DNA of 64,000 nt from Duganella aceris (GCF_011090165.1 NZ_JAADJT010000006.1:62001-126000), one strand, 5' to 3'; shown: positions 49,857 through 58,839, counted from the first letter of the stretch. Program-made: numbers and translations. The notes: a model not told the origin generated them from the sequence alone.

Positions 49857-51143
49857 ATGTCCAGGACGCTACGCATCGTGCTCGTATTGATCGCCCTGGC
49901 GCTGGCCGCCGTGGCGGTGCTGCTGTTCCTGCGCCCCGGCCTGCTGCCGCGCACCGGCGCCGCGCCGGAGCCGAGCGCATCGACGCAACTGATCAAGAAC
50001 GGCGAGTACCTGGCGCGCGCCGGCGACTGCGTCGCCTGCCACACCGTGCCCAACGGTCCGGTGTTCGCCGGCGGACGGGCCATGGCGACGCCGTTCGGCA
50101 ATCTGTACGTGCCCAACATCACGCCCGACGACGACACCGGCATCGGCCTGTGGACCGCCGACGAGTTCTACCGGATGATGCACACCGGCGTCTCGCGCGA
50201 CGGCAAGCTGCTGTATCCGGCGATGCCGTTCGCGTCCTACACGCAGGTGACGCGCGCGGATTCGGATGCGATCTTCGCCTACCTGATGTCGATGCCGCCC
50301 ATCAAGCAAAAGAACCGCGAACACGAGCTGCGCTTCCCGTTCAACAACCGCGAGCTGCTGATCGGCTGGCGCACCTTGTACTTCAAGGAAGGCGAGTTCA
50401 AGGCCGACCCGGCGCAGACGGTGGAGTGGAACCGTGGCGCCTACCTGGTCAAGGGGCTGGGGCACTGCGCCATGTGCCACACCGCCGTCAACGCGCTGGG
50501 CGGGTCGAGCGAGTCCAAGGCCTTCGAGGGCGGCATGATTCCGAATCAAAACTGGTACGCGCCGTCGCTGACGTCGAACCGCGAGGCCGGCCTGGGCGAG
50601 TGGGAAATCGCCGAGATCGCGGACCTGCTGCAGGTCGGCGTCTCGCATCGCGGCACCGTGTACGGCCCGATGGCGGAAGTGGTCTACAACAGTCTGCAGT
50701 ACATGACCGACGTCGACGCCAAGGCGATGGCGGTCTACCTGAAGGGCTTGCCGCAAAAGGATGGCGCGCCGCTGCCGACCAGCCAGGCGCGGCTGGTCAA
50801 TCCCGAGGTGATGGAGGTCGGCCGCAAGGTGTACGTCGCGCAGTGCGCGATGTGCCACGGCGCCGAAGGCAAGGGCCAGCCGCCGTCGTTCCCGATGCTG
50901 GCGGGCAACCGCTCGATCACGATGGCGACGCCGGTCAATCCGATCCGCATGGTGTTGAACGGCGGCTACCCGCCGGGCACGCAGAAAAATCCGCGCCCGC
51001 ACGGCATGCCGCCGTTCTCGCACATTCTGGACGACGAGCAGGTGGCCGCAGTCGTCACCTATATCCGTGTCGCCTGGGGCAACAGCGGCACGCCGGTCAC
51101 GCCGACCCAGGTCAACGATCTCCGCAAGTTGTTACCCGAATAG
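49857..51143 (+). CDS. Membrane-anchored tri-haem cytochrome c
   Basis: A 428-residue protein with an N-terminal signal anchor (about 7-26) and three CxxCH sites (CVACH at 58-62, CAMCH near 204, CAMCH near 331). The layout, three class I cytochrome domains in one chain, is that of the cytochrome subunit of membrane alcohol, gluconate or aldehyde dehydrogenases. No dehydrogenase subunit is nearby, so here it may feed an oxidase or accept electrons from a partner encoded elsewhere. The start at 49857 follows the first cytochrome by five bases. Confidence 0.85.
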   Translation: MSRTLRIVLVLIALALAAVAVLLFLRPGLLPRTGAAPEPSASTQLIKNGEYLARAGDCVACHTVPNGPVFAGGRAMATPFGNLYVPNITPDDDTGIGLWTADEFYRMMHTGVSRDGKLLYPAMPFASYTQVTRADSDAIFAYLMSMPPIKQKNREHELRFPFNNRELLIGWRTLYFKEGEFKADPAQTVEWNRGAYLVKGLGHCAMCHTAVNALGGSSESKAFEGGMIPNQNWYAPSLTSNREAGLGEWEIAEIADLLQVGVSHRGTVYGPMAEVVYNSLQYMTDVDAKAMAVYLKGLPQKDGAPLPTSQARLVNPEVMEVGRKVYVAQCAMCHGAEGKGQPPSFPMLAGNRSITMATPVNPIRMVLNGGYPPGTQKNPRPHGMPPFSHILDDEQVAAVVTYIRVAWGNSGTPVTPTQVNDLRKLLPE

Positions 51144-51152
51144 AGGAGCCTT

Positions 51153-51326
51153 ATGCAAACGCCCGGCAATGAAGAATCGGCTGAACTCGACAGGAAAATC
51201 GACCAGATCGTCAGCCTCGGACCGTCGGGCGCCTTCGCGGTCGCCGGCATCGCGACCGTGGTGGTGGTGGCGATCTTCTTCCTGTTTTACTGGATCGTCT
51301 ACCTGCCCAGGGGCGTGGTGCAATGA
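51153..51326 (+). CDS. 57-residue one-helix protein, possible oxidase subunit IIa
   Basis: A short frame with AGAGGAG upstream of the ATG. The product has a charged N-terminus (about 1-24) and one transmembrane helix (about 27-51, VAGIATVVVVAIFFLFYWIV). It overlaps the subunit II gene by four bases (ATGA). In the Thermus ba3 oxidase operon a tiny single-helix subunit (IIa, CbaD) is likewise encoded immediately before subunits II and I, so a IIa role is a reasonable inference. Sequence similarity cannot be judged at this length. Confidence 0.75.
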   Translation: MQTPGNEESAELDRKIDQIVSLGPSGAFAVAGIATVVVVAIFFLFYWIVYLPRGVVQ

Positions 51327-51898
51327 TGCCGCCGAACGCCGCCGAGATGCACCACGCCTCCGAGCTCGTGGCCGACGCGGCCGAGCGGCGCTGGGCCGTC
51401 ATCGTCATGGCCATCATCGCGCTGCTGCTGGGACTGATGATTTTCACCAGCCTGCATTGGGCGACGATGCCGCCGTCGCGGGTCGAGACCATCGACGTGC
51501 GGACGCTGCACCTGAAGGGCGAGTTTGTCGAGAGCAACCTCGGCACCATGGTCGACAAGGACGGCCGCGTCGTCGCGCGGCTGGTGGGGCAACAGTATTC
51601 GTTCACGCCGCAATGCATCGTGGTGCCGGTCGGGGTGCCGGTGACGTTCCGGGGCACCAGTTCGGATGCGATCCACGGCTTCATGATCGGGCGCACCAAC
51701 GCCAACACCATGTTGATCCCCGGCTTTATCTCGACCTTCACCACCACCTTTCCGACGGCGGGCGAGCAGCTGATGCCCTGCCACGAATATTGCGGCACCG
51801 GCCATGAAGCGATGTGGGCCAAAGTCCGGGTCATCCCCGCCGAGGAATTTTTCGCCAAAGCGAAAGCGGCAGAAAGGCTGAGCTGTGTACCGGGCTAA
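51323..51898 (+). CDS. Cytochrome c oxidase subunit II (CuA)
   Basis: A 191-residue protein with a single N-terminal transmembrane helix (about 25-46) and a periplasmic cupredoxin domain. The CuA ligands are complete: His118, Cys153, Glu155, Cys157, His161 and Met164 (MPCHEYCGTGHEAM). One helix instead of two fits ba3-type subunit II. It accepts electrons from cytochrome c. It overlaps the preceding small gene and the subunit I gene (14 bases). Confidence 0.92.
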   Translation: MMPPNAAEMHHASELVADAAERRWAVIVMAIIALLLGLMIFTSLHWATMPPSRVETIDVRTLHLKGEFVESNLGTMVDKDGRVVARLVGQQYSFTPQCIVVPVGVPVTFRGTSSDAIHGFMIGRTNANTMLIPGFISTFTTTFPTAGEQLMPCHEYCGTGHEAMWAKVRVIPAEEFFAKAKAAERLSCVPG

Positions 51899-53504
51899 GA
51901 AACTGGTGTTGGCCCATTTCTGGGTCGCCTTCGTCGCGTTCTTTGCGGCGATCCTGCTGGGCGAATGGCAGATGTTCGTCCGCAGTCCGCTGTCGCCGTG
52001 GATCAACAACCCGGAGCACTACTACCGCTCGGTGACCGCGCACGGCACCGTGATGGGCTATGTGCTGCCGACGCTGGTGGCGATGGGCTTCGGCTACGCC
52101 ATTTCGGAGCTGGCGTTGAAGCGGCCGCTCACCGGGATGCGCTGGGCCTGGGGCGGTTTCTGGCTGGTGATCGTCGGCACCGTGATGGCGGCGCTGACCA
52201 CCGCCGCCGGCAAGTCGTCGGTGCTGTACACCTTCTACCCGCCGATGATCGGCAGTACGTTTTATTACCTCGGCGTGGTGCTGGTGGTGGTGGGCTCGTG
52301 GGTCTGGGTGGCGCTGATGTCGCTCAACCTGTATTGGTGGCGCAAGGAGAACCCGGGCGCGACGGTGCCGCTGGCGATGTACGGCAACGTCGCCGGCGCC
52401 TATCTGTGGGCCTGGACCTCGGTCGGCGCGGCGTCGGAGATCCTGCTGCTGATACTGCCGGCCTCGACCGGGCTGACCGACACCATCAACGTCGGCCTGG
52501 CGCGGGTGCTGTTCTCGTGGACCTTGCACGCCATCGTGTATTTCTGGCTGATGCCGGCGTATATCGCCTTCTACACCATCTTCCCGCGCGCGATCGGCGG
52601 CCGGCTCTACAGCGACACCATGGGCCGCGTGGCGTTCGCCTTGTTCCTGGTGTTCTCGATGCCGATCGGCATCCATCATCTGTTCGCCGATCCGCAGGTC
52701 GGCGCCGGCTTCAAGTTCGTGCACGCGGCGATGACCGCCATGGTGTCGGTGCCGACCTTCCTGACCGTGTTCACCATCGTGGCCTCGGCCGAGGTGGTGG
52801 GGCGCTTGCGCGGCGGCACCGGACCGCTGGGCTGGGTGATGGCGCTGCCATGGCGCAACCCGTGGATGCTGGCGGTGACGCTGGCCTTCATCATGCTGGG
52901 TTTCGGCGGCGCCGGCGGCATCATCAACATGAGCTACCAGCTCAACGAATCGATCCACAACACCCAGTGGGTCACCGGCCACTTCCACCTGATCTTCGCC
53001 GGCGCCATCGTCATCATGTATTTCATGGTGGCGTACGAACTGTGGCCGACCTTGTGCGGCTGCGCGCCCTTGTCCCCCTGCTTGATCAAGGCTCAGCTGT
53101 GGAGCTGGTTCACCGGCATGATGATCCTGACCCTGCCGTGGCACCTGGTCGGCCTGCTGGGCGCGCCGCGCCGCATGGCCTACTACGATTACACGCACCC
53201 GGCCTTGCATCCGCAGGCGATCACCGTGACCATGTCGGCTTTCGGCGGCCTGATCCTGGTGATCTCTGCGGCGCTGTTCCTGTACACCCTGGCGACCGCG
53301 AGACGGCAGGCGACGCCGCCGCCGGTGTTCCAGTTCAGCGTCGCGGTGCATCCCGGCGCCCGGGCGCCCGCCGCGCTCAACGGGCTGGGCTTGTGGGTAG
53401 GCATGATGATCGCGCTGACCGTGGTCAATTACGGTTATCCCATCGTGCAACTGGCGCTGACGCCGGAATCCACGGTCCCCATCATTCCGATCGGAGCGCG
53501 GTGA
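51885..53504 (+). CDS. Haem-copper oxidase subunit I, ba3 type
   Basis: A 539-residue polytopic oxygen reductase with about 13 helices. Haem and copper ligands are visible: low-spin haem His53 (TAHGTVMGY), the CuB His215-Tyr219 pair (LHAIVYFW), CuB His264/His265 (GIHHLF), and haem ligands His366/His368 (HFHLIF). The sequence follows the B-family (ba3) pattern, not the aa3 or cbb3 patterns. The GTG start at 51885 overlaps subunit II. A terminal cytochrome c gene overlaps its stop. Confidence 0.93.
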   Translation: MYRAKKLVLAHFWVAFVAFFAAILLGEWQMFVRSPLSPWINNPEHYYRSVTAHGTVMGYVLPTLVAMGFGYAISELALKRPLTGMRWAWGGFWLVIVGTVMAALTTAAGKSSVLYTFYPPMIGSTFYYLGVVLVVVGSWVWVALMSLNLYWWRKENPGATVPLAMYGNVAGAYLWAWTSVGAASEILLLILPASTGLTDTINVGLARVLFSWTLHAIVYFWLMPAYIAFYTIFPRAIGGRLYSDTMGRVAFALFLVFSMPIGIHHLFADPQVGAGFKFVHAAMTAMVSVPTFLTVFTIVASAEVVGRLRGGTGPLGWVMALPWRNPWMLAVTLAFIMLGFGGAGGIINMSYQLNESIHNTQWVTGHFHLIFAGAIVIMYFMVAYELWPTLCGCAPLSPCLIKAQLWSWFTGMMILTLPWHLVGLLGAPRRMAYYDYTHPALHPQAITVTMSAFGGLILVISAALFLYTLATARRQATPPPVFQFSVAVHPGARAPAALNGLGLWVGMMIALTVVNYGYPIVQLALTPESTVPIIPIGAR

Positions 53505-54304
53505 TGCGAGCACAGGGCTCCAATCGCTTGGCGTGGATCAGCGCGATCGGCCTGATCGTGTTCGCGGTCGCGACCATCCTGGTGGGCTTCGCCTGGCTGC
53601 CGTCGGTGCAGGCGGATTTCCGTGCGCAGGGGATCTGGGACAGCATTTGCCGCGCCGCCGGCGTCCCCAGCAAGTGGATGCCGGACGGCGGCCGCGAGCA
53701 GGGCGCGCCGACGGTGGCGAGCAATGTGGTGCTGTTGCCGGCGATGGCCAGGCAAGCGTCGCCGGCATCGGTGGGGCGGGGCGCGACGCTGGCGCTGAAC
53801 TGCACCATGTGCCATGGCGCGCAGGGCCTGAGCCGCTCGGACGCGCCCAACCTGGCCGGACAATATCCCGAGGTGGTGATCAAGCAACTGCTCGACTACC
53901 GCAGCGGCAAACGGGAAAACGCGTTGATGAGCGCGCTGGCGCGCGGCCTGAGCGAACAAAATATCGCCGACCTGGCGGCGTACTACACCAGCCTGCCGAA
54001 GGCGCGCACGGCGCCGACCACCTACGACGAAACGCTGCCGGCGCTGGTGCGCGTCGGCGATCCGATGCGCAATATCGCGCCGTGCATTTCCTGCCATGGC
54101 GGCGTCGACCAGAAGCTCGGCGCGCCCTGGCTGGAGGGCATGCCGAAGCAATATCTGGTGCAGCAGCTGCAGGATTTCAAACAGGGGCGGCGCAAAAACG
54201 ATGGTCAGCAACAGATGCGCAATGTCGCCCGGCCGATGTCCGAAGAGGAAATCGACGCTGTCGCCATCTTCTACGCCAGAAAGGCCTTGCCCGCGCATCA
54301 GTAG
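53504..54304 (+). CDS. Membrane-anchored di-haem cytochrome c
   Basis: A 266-residue protein with an N-terminal transmembrane anchor (about 9-31) and two haem sites, CTMCHG and CISCHG, in c4-like halves (APNLAGQYPEVVIKQLLDYRSG; PWLEGMPKQYLVQQLQDFKQG). It overlaps the subunit I stop (TGATG) and is probably the direct electron donor to the CuA subunit. It is the last gene of the respiratory run. Confidence 0.87.
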   Translation: MRAQGSNRLAWISAIGLIVFAVATILVGFAWLPSVQADFRAQGIWDSICRAAGVPSKWMPDGGREQGAPTVASNVVLLPAMARQASPASVGRGATLALNCTMCHGAQGLSRSDAPNLAGQYPEVVIKQLLDYRSGKRENALMSALARGLSEQNIADLAAYYTSLPKARTAPTTYDETLPALVRVGDPMRNIAPCISCHGGVDQKLGAPWLEGMPKQYLVQQLQDFKQGRRKNDGQQQMRNVARPMSEEEIDAVAIFYARKALPAHQ

Positions 54305-54412
54305 CCGCTGCGGCCGGTCTTTGGGAAAATTGGCACAGAATGCATGATTCAGGTGGACGGGAATCTTGCACCTCGGTATTCTGGATCTTATTTCCTGCCC
54401 GAAAGGGAAACC

Positions 54413-54610
54413 ATGGAGTCATTCGACAGCATGCGGCGCATCGGCGATCTGGAGCGCGAGGTGGCGTTGCTGCGCGCGACGCTGGCGGCGCTGCCGCCTG
54501 GCGCGCTCCAAAGGCAGGACTGGAAAGATGAGGTTGTCCGCTTAATGAGCGAGGTGGTCTTGTTTCGTCTCGCACTGGATCAAGAAACAGTGCTTTCAAA
54601 AAACAAGTAG
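54413..54610 (+). CDS. Small hypothetical protein ahead of the DUF3334 gene
   Basis: A 65-residue, acidic, mainly helical protein; the start is the ATG at 54413 with GAAAGGGAAACC upstream. The segment RRIGDLEREVALLRATLAALP reads as a short coiled coil. It is not recognised. It ends 9 bases before the DUF3334 gene and is probably co-transcribed with it. Confidence 0.6.
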   Translation: MESFDSMRRIGDLEREVALLRATLAALPPGALQRQDWKDEVVRLMSEVVLFRLALDQETVLSKNK

Positions 54611-54619
54611 AGGTTGATC

Positions 54620-55315
54620 ATGAGCGCTGAAAAGAAGTCGGGTGTGGTGTACGGCACCGAGGATTTGTTGATGAGTCTGTGTAATTCGGTATCGCGGGTG
54701 TTGAACGTCGCGACCCAAAGCAAGGTGAACTACTCCGGCATGGTGCAGCGGATCACCAAGATCGGCCTGAAACCGGACATCGGCTGTTTCGTGCTGTTCG
54801 ACGGCGGCTTCACCGGCCTGGTGGTGCTGAACTTCGCCGCCGACACGGCGATGGAGATCTACGAGCGCTACATGCTGCACATGGGCATGCCGAAGTCCGA
54901 GCTGGCCAGCTCGCATACGTCGGACGAAGTGTCCAACATCATGGGCGAGCTGATGAACCAGATCGTCGGCGACTTCACCGGCAAGGTGCGGCGCGAGCTG
55001 CAAACCAACATCACGCAGAACCAGCCGAAAATGCTGGTGCTGAACAAGCAGGTGATGCTCAGCGTGGATACGCCGCTGGACCGGCCGGAAATGCGCCGCG
55101 TCACGTTCTACACGGAGAAGAGCAACATCTTCTACCTGGAACTGGCGATCGACCGCACCGAGTTCATCCAGCTGCACGAGTTCGATTCCAGCGAGTCCGA
55201 TACCGATGCCTTGATGGAGCAGGAACACGCCAATCAGGGCGCGCCGTCGCAATCGGCCGCCGACAAGCTGGCGGACGAGGCCAACGACGAGCTGCTCAAG
55301 TCCTTGGGAATGTAG
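54620..55315 (+). CDS. DUF3334 family protein (CheX/CheC-like)
   Basis: A 231-residue cytoplasmic protein. The highly conserved core (HMGMPKSELASSHTSDEVSN, GELMNQIVGDFTGKVRRELQ) matches my memory of the DUF3334 family, which resembles the CheC/CheX phosphatase fold (EIxN-like helix SNIMGELMN). The C-terminal 45 residues are acidic and low complexity. A chemotaxis or second-messenger role is a guess; no che genes are near. The start is the ATG at 54620, with AGAGG upstream. Confidence 0.8.
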   Translation: MSAEKKSGVVYGTEDLLMSLCNSVSRVLNVATQSKVNYSGMVQRITKIGLKPDIGCFVLFDGGFTGLVVLNFAADTAMEIYERYMLHMGMPKSELASSHTSDEVSNIMGELMNQIVGDFTGKVRRELQTNITQNQPKMLVLNKQVMLSVDTPLDRPEMRRVTFYTEKSNIFYLELAIDRTEFIQLHEFDSSESDTDALMEQEHANQGAPSQSAADKLADEANDELLKSLGM

Positions 55316-55690
55316 TTTTATTGACACAGTTGCCTGTCGCTACGGCCGCCGACGCCGGCCGGAGTGGCGTAAATCACAATCCTGCCTTTTTCATCATCCA
55401 CCGGCCCGTTGTGGGGCGCCCACCACGCGATTATTCAGTTCGCGCATATGCTTAACCGAATTTCTATCAGTTAACGCAGCATCTCTTATATTCAGCTTGC
55501 AATACCTGCTATCAATGAAAGAAAATACCGCCTTTCTTAAAGACGGTGCATTCTAAACATCCTTCAAGGGTGCTGATAGCTAGCCCGCTTGCCGCCACAG
55601 CTCCGTCAGAGAGCGGGGCGCGCGACTAAAAAGAGAGAACAGGAGACACTGTTTTTAACTCTTTGCATTACATTTAAATCGGGAAATTGA
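55316..55690. other. 375-bp intergenic leader of the TonB receptor gene
   Basis: No coding frame. It is AT-rich from about 55435, as expected for a promoter region. I could not identify a convincing -35/-10 pair, a Fur box or a riboswitch by eye. Confidence 0.5.
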
Positions 55691-57877
55691 ATGATCAAAC
55701 TGTCGAAGATGCACAAGCGCCTGTTGGCCTTGAGCGCTGTCATGCCTATCGGTTCCGCCTTCGCGCAAACCGCCGCCACCGAGCCGCAGCTGGAAACCGT
55801 CGTCGTGACCGCCCAGCGCCGCGCCGAAAACATCAAGGACGTGCCGGTGTCGGTGTCGCTGCTGAAAGCCGAGAAACTGGACGTGCTGCTGTCGAGCGGC
55901 CAGGACATCCGCGTGCTGGCCGGCAAAGTGCCATCGCTGAACGTCGAATCGTCGAACGGCCGTACCTTCCCGCGCTTCTACATCCGCGGCTACGGCAACA
56001 CCGACTTCAGCACCTTTGCTTCGCAACCGGTGTCGCTGGTGTATGACGACGTGGTGCAGGAAAACGGCATCCTGAAAGGTTTCCCGATCTTCGACGTGGC
56101 CGGTGTGGAAGTGCTGCGCGGCCCGCAGGGCACGCTGTTCGGCCGCAACACCCCGGCCGGCGTCGTCAAGTTTGAATCCGAAAAACCGAATCTGAAGAAA
56201 ATCGAGGGTTACTACAACCTGTCGTGGGCCACCCACAACACGGTCAACCTCGAAGGCGCGGCGAATATTCCGCTGTCGAACGAGTGGGCGATGCGCGTCT
56301 CGACGCTGCGCCAGCACCGCGACGACTTCGTCGACAACACCTTCACCAAGCAGAACGACGAGCTGGAAGGCTACAACGAACACGCCGAGCGCGTGCAGTT
56401 CCTGTACAAGCCGAGCACCACCTTCGACGCGCTGTTCAATGTGCACCAGCGTTCGACCACCGGTAGCGCGCGTCTGTTCCGCGCCAACCTGATCAAGCGC
56501 GGCACCAACGACTTCGCCGACGGTTACGACTTCACCAAGATCAACACCAACGGCAAGAACTTCCAGAACCTGACCACCAACGGCGGCAGCGCCCGCCTGA
56601 CCTGGGACCTGGGTTCGGTCAGACTGTTCTCGATCACCGGCTACGAAGGCGTGGACAACTACCTGAGCCGTGGCGACATCGACGGCGGCGCGCCGGGCCA
56701 GGTGCCGTTCCCGGTTGAAACCGGTGGCGGCCTGCAAGGCCTGCATCAGTACAGCCAGGAATTCCGCGTCGAATCGAAGAACGCGGGTCCGCTGAACTGG
56801 CAGACCGGCGTCTACTACTTCAAGGAAAGCGCCGACGGCTACAGCAACAACTACAACAGCGACACCGGCGCGCAAACCTCGCACCTGGCCAGCCACCAGA
56901 ACAATACCGCCTACGCGGCGTTCGGCTCGCTGACCTACGACCTGAGCGCCGACTGGATCCTGCGCGGCGGCGTGCGTTACACCCACGACGAGAAGGACTT
57001 CGCCACCACCTCGGCGATCAACGTCACGCAGATCGGCCCGAAATCGGTCGACACCAACAAGAACAAGGCCAACTGGGATCTGAGCGCGACCTACAAGATC
57101 AACCCGGACGTCAACGCCTACGCCCGCGTCGCCACCGGCTTCCGCGCGCCGAGTATCGCCGCAGCGTCGGCGTCGGTGCCGATCACCGTGGCCGATGCCG
57201 AAACCATCACCTCGTACGAGGCCGGCATCAAGGCCGACCTGTTCAACCGCCGCGCCCGCGCGACCTTGAGCGTCTACAACTACGACGTGAAGAACCAGCA
57301 GCTGACCGTGGTCGGCGGCTCCTCGAACGTCACCAAGCTGATCAACGCCGCCAAGACCAACGGCCGTGGTATCGAAGCCGATTTCGAAGCCTTCATCACC
57401 CCGGACTTCAAGGTGACGGCGGGCGGTTCGTACAACTACACCAAGATCGACGATCCTAGCCTGTACGTGGCGCAATGCGCGACGGCCAAGTGCACCATCA
57501 CCGATCCGATCGCCGCCAACGGCCTGGTGTCGATCAACGGCAACCCGCTGCCGCAGGCGCCGAAGTACACCGTCAACGCCACCGCGCGCTACAACTGGGC
57601 GCTGGCCAACGGCAACCTGTTCGTGCTGACCGACTGGGCGTATCGCAGCGAGATCAACTTCTTCCTGTACGAAGCCAAGGAATTCACCGGCAAGTCGATG
57701 GTGGAAGGTGGCCTGCGCGTGGGTTACAACTGGGATGGCGGCAAGTACGAGATCGCCGGTTTCGCGCGCAATATCACCAACACCCAGCGCATCATCGGCG
57801 CGATCGACTTCAACAACCTGACCGGCTTCGTCAACGAGCCGCGCCAGTTTGGCGTGCAGTTCAAGGGCAACTTTTAA
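55691..57877 (+). CDS. TonB-dependent outer-membrane receptor
   Basis: A 728-residue receptor. The signal peptide ends at AFA (about residue 25), then a TonB-box-like ETVVVTAQRR, a plug domain (residues 45-170, FYIRGYGNTDFS, VEVLRGPQGTLFGRNTPAGVV) and a 22-strand barrel ending in a C-terminal Phe (GVQFKGNF). It resembles the FecA/PupB-like group used by Xanthomonas and Caulobacter for siderophores or carbohydrates. Ligand unknown. It precedes tRNA-Asn copy 3 by 57 bases. Confidence 0.93.
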   Translation: MIKLSKMHKRLLALSAVMPIGSAFAQTAATEPQLETVVVTAQRRAENIKDVPVSVSLLKAEKLDVLLSSGQDIRVLAGKVPSLNVESSNGRTFPRFYIRGYGNTDFSTFASQPVSLVYDDVVQENGILKGFPIFDVAGVEVLRGPQGTLFGRNTPAGVVKFESEKPNLKKIEGYYNLSWATHNTVNLEGAANIPLSNEWAMRVSTLRQHRDDFVDNTFTKQNDELEGYNEHAERVQFLYKPSTTFDALFNVHQRSTTGSARLFRANLIKRGTNDFADGYDFTKINTNGKNFQNLTTNGGSARLTWDLGSVRLFSITGYEGVDNYLSRGDIDGGAPGQVPFPVETGGGLQGLHQYSQEFRVESKNAGPLNWQTGVYYFKESADGYSNNYNSDTGAQTSHLASHQNNTAYAAFGSLTYDLSADWILRGGVRYTHDEKDFATTSAINVTQIGPKSVDTNKNKANWDLSATYKINPDVNAYARVATGFRAPSIAAASASVPITVADAETITSYEAGIKADLFNRRARATLSVYNYDVKNQQLTVVGGSSNVTKLINAAKTNGRGIEADFEAFITPDFKVTAGGSYNYTKIDDPSLYVAQCATAKCTITDPIAANGLVSINGNPLPQAPKYTVNATARYNWALANGNLFVLTDWAYRSEINFFLYEAKEFTGKSMVEGGLRVGYNWDGGKYEIAGFARNITNTQRIIGAIDFNNLTGFVNEPRQFGVQFKGNF

Positions 57878-57894
57878 TTAGTCGCCCTCCAGCC

Positions 57895-57923
57895 TAGACA
57901 GCTGGAAATTGGCCGTATATAAT
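57895..57923 (+). promoter_or_regulatory. Promoter of tRNA-Asn copy 3
   Basis: TAGACA (57895-57900), a 17-base spacer and perfect TATAAT (57918-57923), 12 bases before the tRNA. Confidence 0.75.
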
Positions 57924-57934
57924 GCGGCCTCTTT

Positions 57935-58010
57935 TCCCTGATAGCTCAGTTGGTAGAGCGACGGACTGTTAATCCGCAGGTCCCTGGTTCGAGTCCAGGT
58001 CGGGGAGCCA
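57935..58010 (+). tRNA. tRNA-Asn (GUU), copy 3
   Basis: Identical to copies 1 and 2 over 76 bases; anticodon GTT; CCA encoded; own promoter and terminator. Confidence 0.97.
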
Positions 58011-58025
58011 GAACACAGCAAGATC

Positions 58026-58058
58026 AAAAAGCCCAGCCTTCACCGGTTGGGCTTTTTT
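58026..58058 (+). terminator. Terminator of tRNA-Asn copy 3
   Basis: Same stem and loop as the terminator of copy 2 (AAGCCCA...TGGGCTT around GCCTTCACCGGT), with a longer T tract. Confidence 0.88.
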
Positions 58059-58101
58059 GCTTTGTGCGCGAAGCGCATCCGGGATGATGGCGATCCAGTG
58101 G

Positions 58102-58839
58102 TCAGTGCGCCGGCGCGCGGCAGGCGGCGTCGGCGTCCCAGCGTTCGGCGCAGATGCGCGAGCGGCACAGCATGCCTTCGATCAGGCCCAGTTGCCGGCA
58201 GCGCGCCAGCAGTTCGGCGGTGCTGTCGCCTTCCTTGCGTTCCACCACATCGCGGCTGCGCTCGGCCACCGTGACGGTGGGTTTGTTGGCGTGCGCAACC
58301 AGCGCGGCCAGCAGGGCGATGTCGGTATCGCGGGTGGCGCTGGCGGCTGCGGCTGCCGGGCCGGCGGTATCGCGCGTGGTCGCGGCCGGGGTTGATGTCG
58401 CTGCCGGCTGCGCCCCGCGCGCCACCACAGCCACGCCGGGTGGCATGGGCTTGTGCCACGGTTGCGGTGATGGCGGCGGCGTGGGCTGCATCGCGGACTC
58501 GGCGTCCCGGCGCTCCTCGTTCACGATGATGGCGGGTTGTTCAGCCGCCGCCGGCGCCGCCGGACTGGCCACGCGCTGCAATGCGGCGTGGCGCCGCTCG
58601 CCGCCATCGTACTTGAAGGTCGCCGGCGTGATCGTCTTTCCGTGCATCATCCAGGCGACGACCAGCATCAGCAGCAACAGCAAGCCCAAGCCTATGGTCC
58701 AACCATCGATCGTCCAACCGCTCGCGCGCAGCGGCTTGCTTGCCGGCCTGGGGCCGTGCTCCAGTGCCGCGAGAATGCGCTTGCCGCCCGCAGCGTGCGG
58801 CGCGGCCATCATGTCAGGTTTCGGTGTCGGCGTATCCAC
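58102..58839 (-). CDS. One-helix membrane protein of unknown function, divergent from T6SS genes
   Basis: A 245-residue protein starting at GTG with GAGGGA upstream. A cytoplasmic N-terminus (about 1-42), one transmembrane helix (about 49-65, GLGLLLLLMLVVAWMM), a long Pro/Ala/Thr-rich periplasmic linker, and a compact C-terminal domain with four cysteines (LLARCRQLG, LCRSRICAERWDADAAC). It is not recognised. Its divergent placement beside the M15 peptidase and TssM suggests a type VI accessory role, but the link is positional only. Confidence 0.7.
   Translation of the reverse strand: MDTPTPKPDMMAAPHAAGGKRILAALEHGPRPASKPLRASGWTIDGWTIGLGLLLLLMLVVAWMMHGKTITPATFKYDGGERRHAALQRVASPAAPAAAEQPAIIVNEERRDAESAMQPTPPPSPQPWHKPMPPGVAVVARGAQPAATSTPAATTRDTAGPAAAAASATRDTDIALLAALVAHANKPTVTVAERSRDVVERKEGDSTAELLARCRQLGLIEGMLCRSRICAERWDADAACRAPAH

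Noticed and set aside
49857..51143. Tri-haem cytochrome as part of a local alcohol or gluconate dehydrogenase
   Set aside because: No dehydrogenase catalytic subunit is encoded in the run; the neighbours are oxidase genes.
46723..58010. Integrated prophage or island using tRNA-Asn as attachment site
   Set aside because: No integrase, transposase or phage gene is present between the copies, and each copy is complete with its own promoter, so only the recombination potential is reported.
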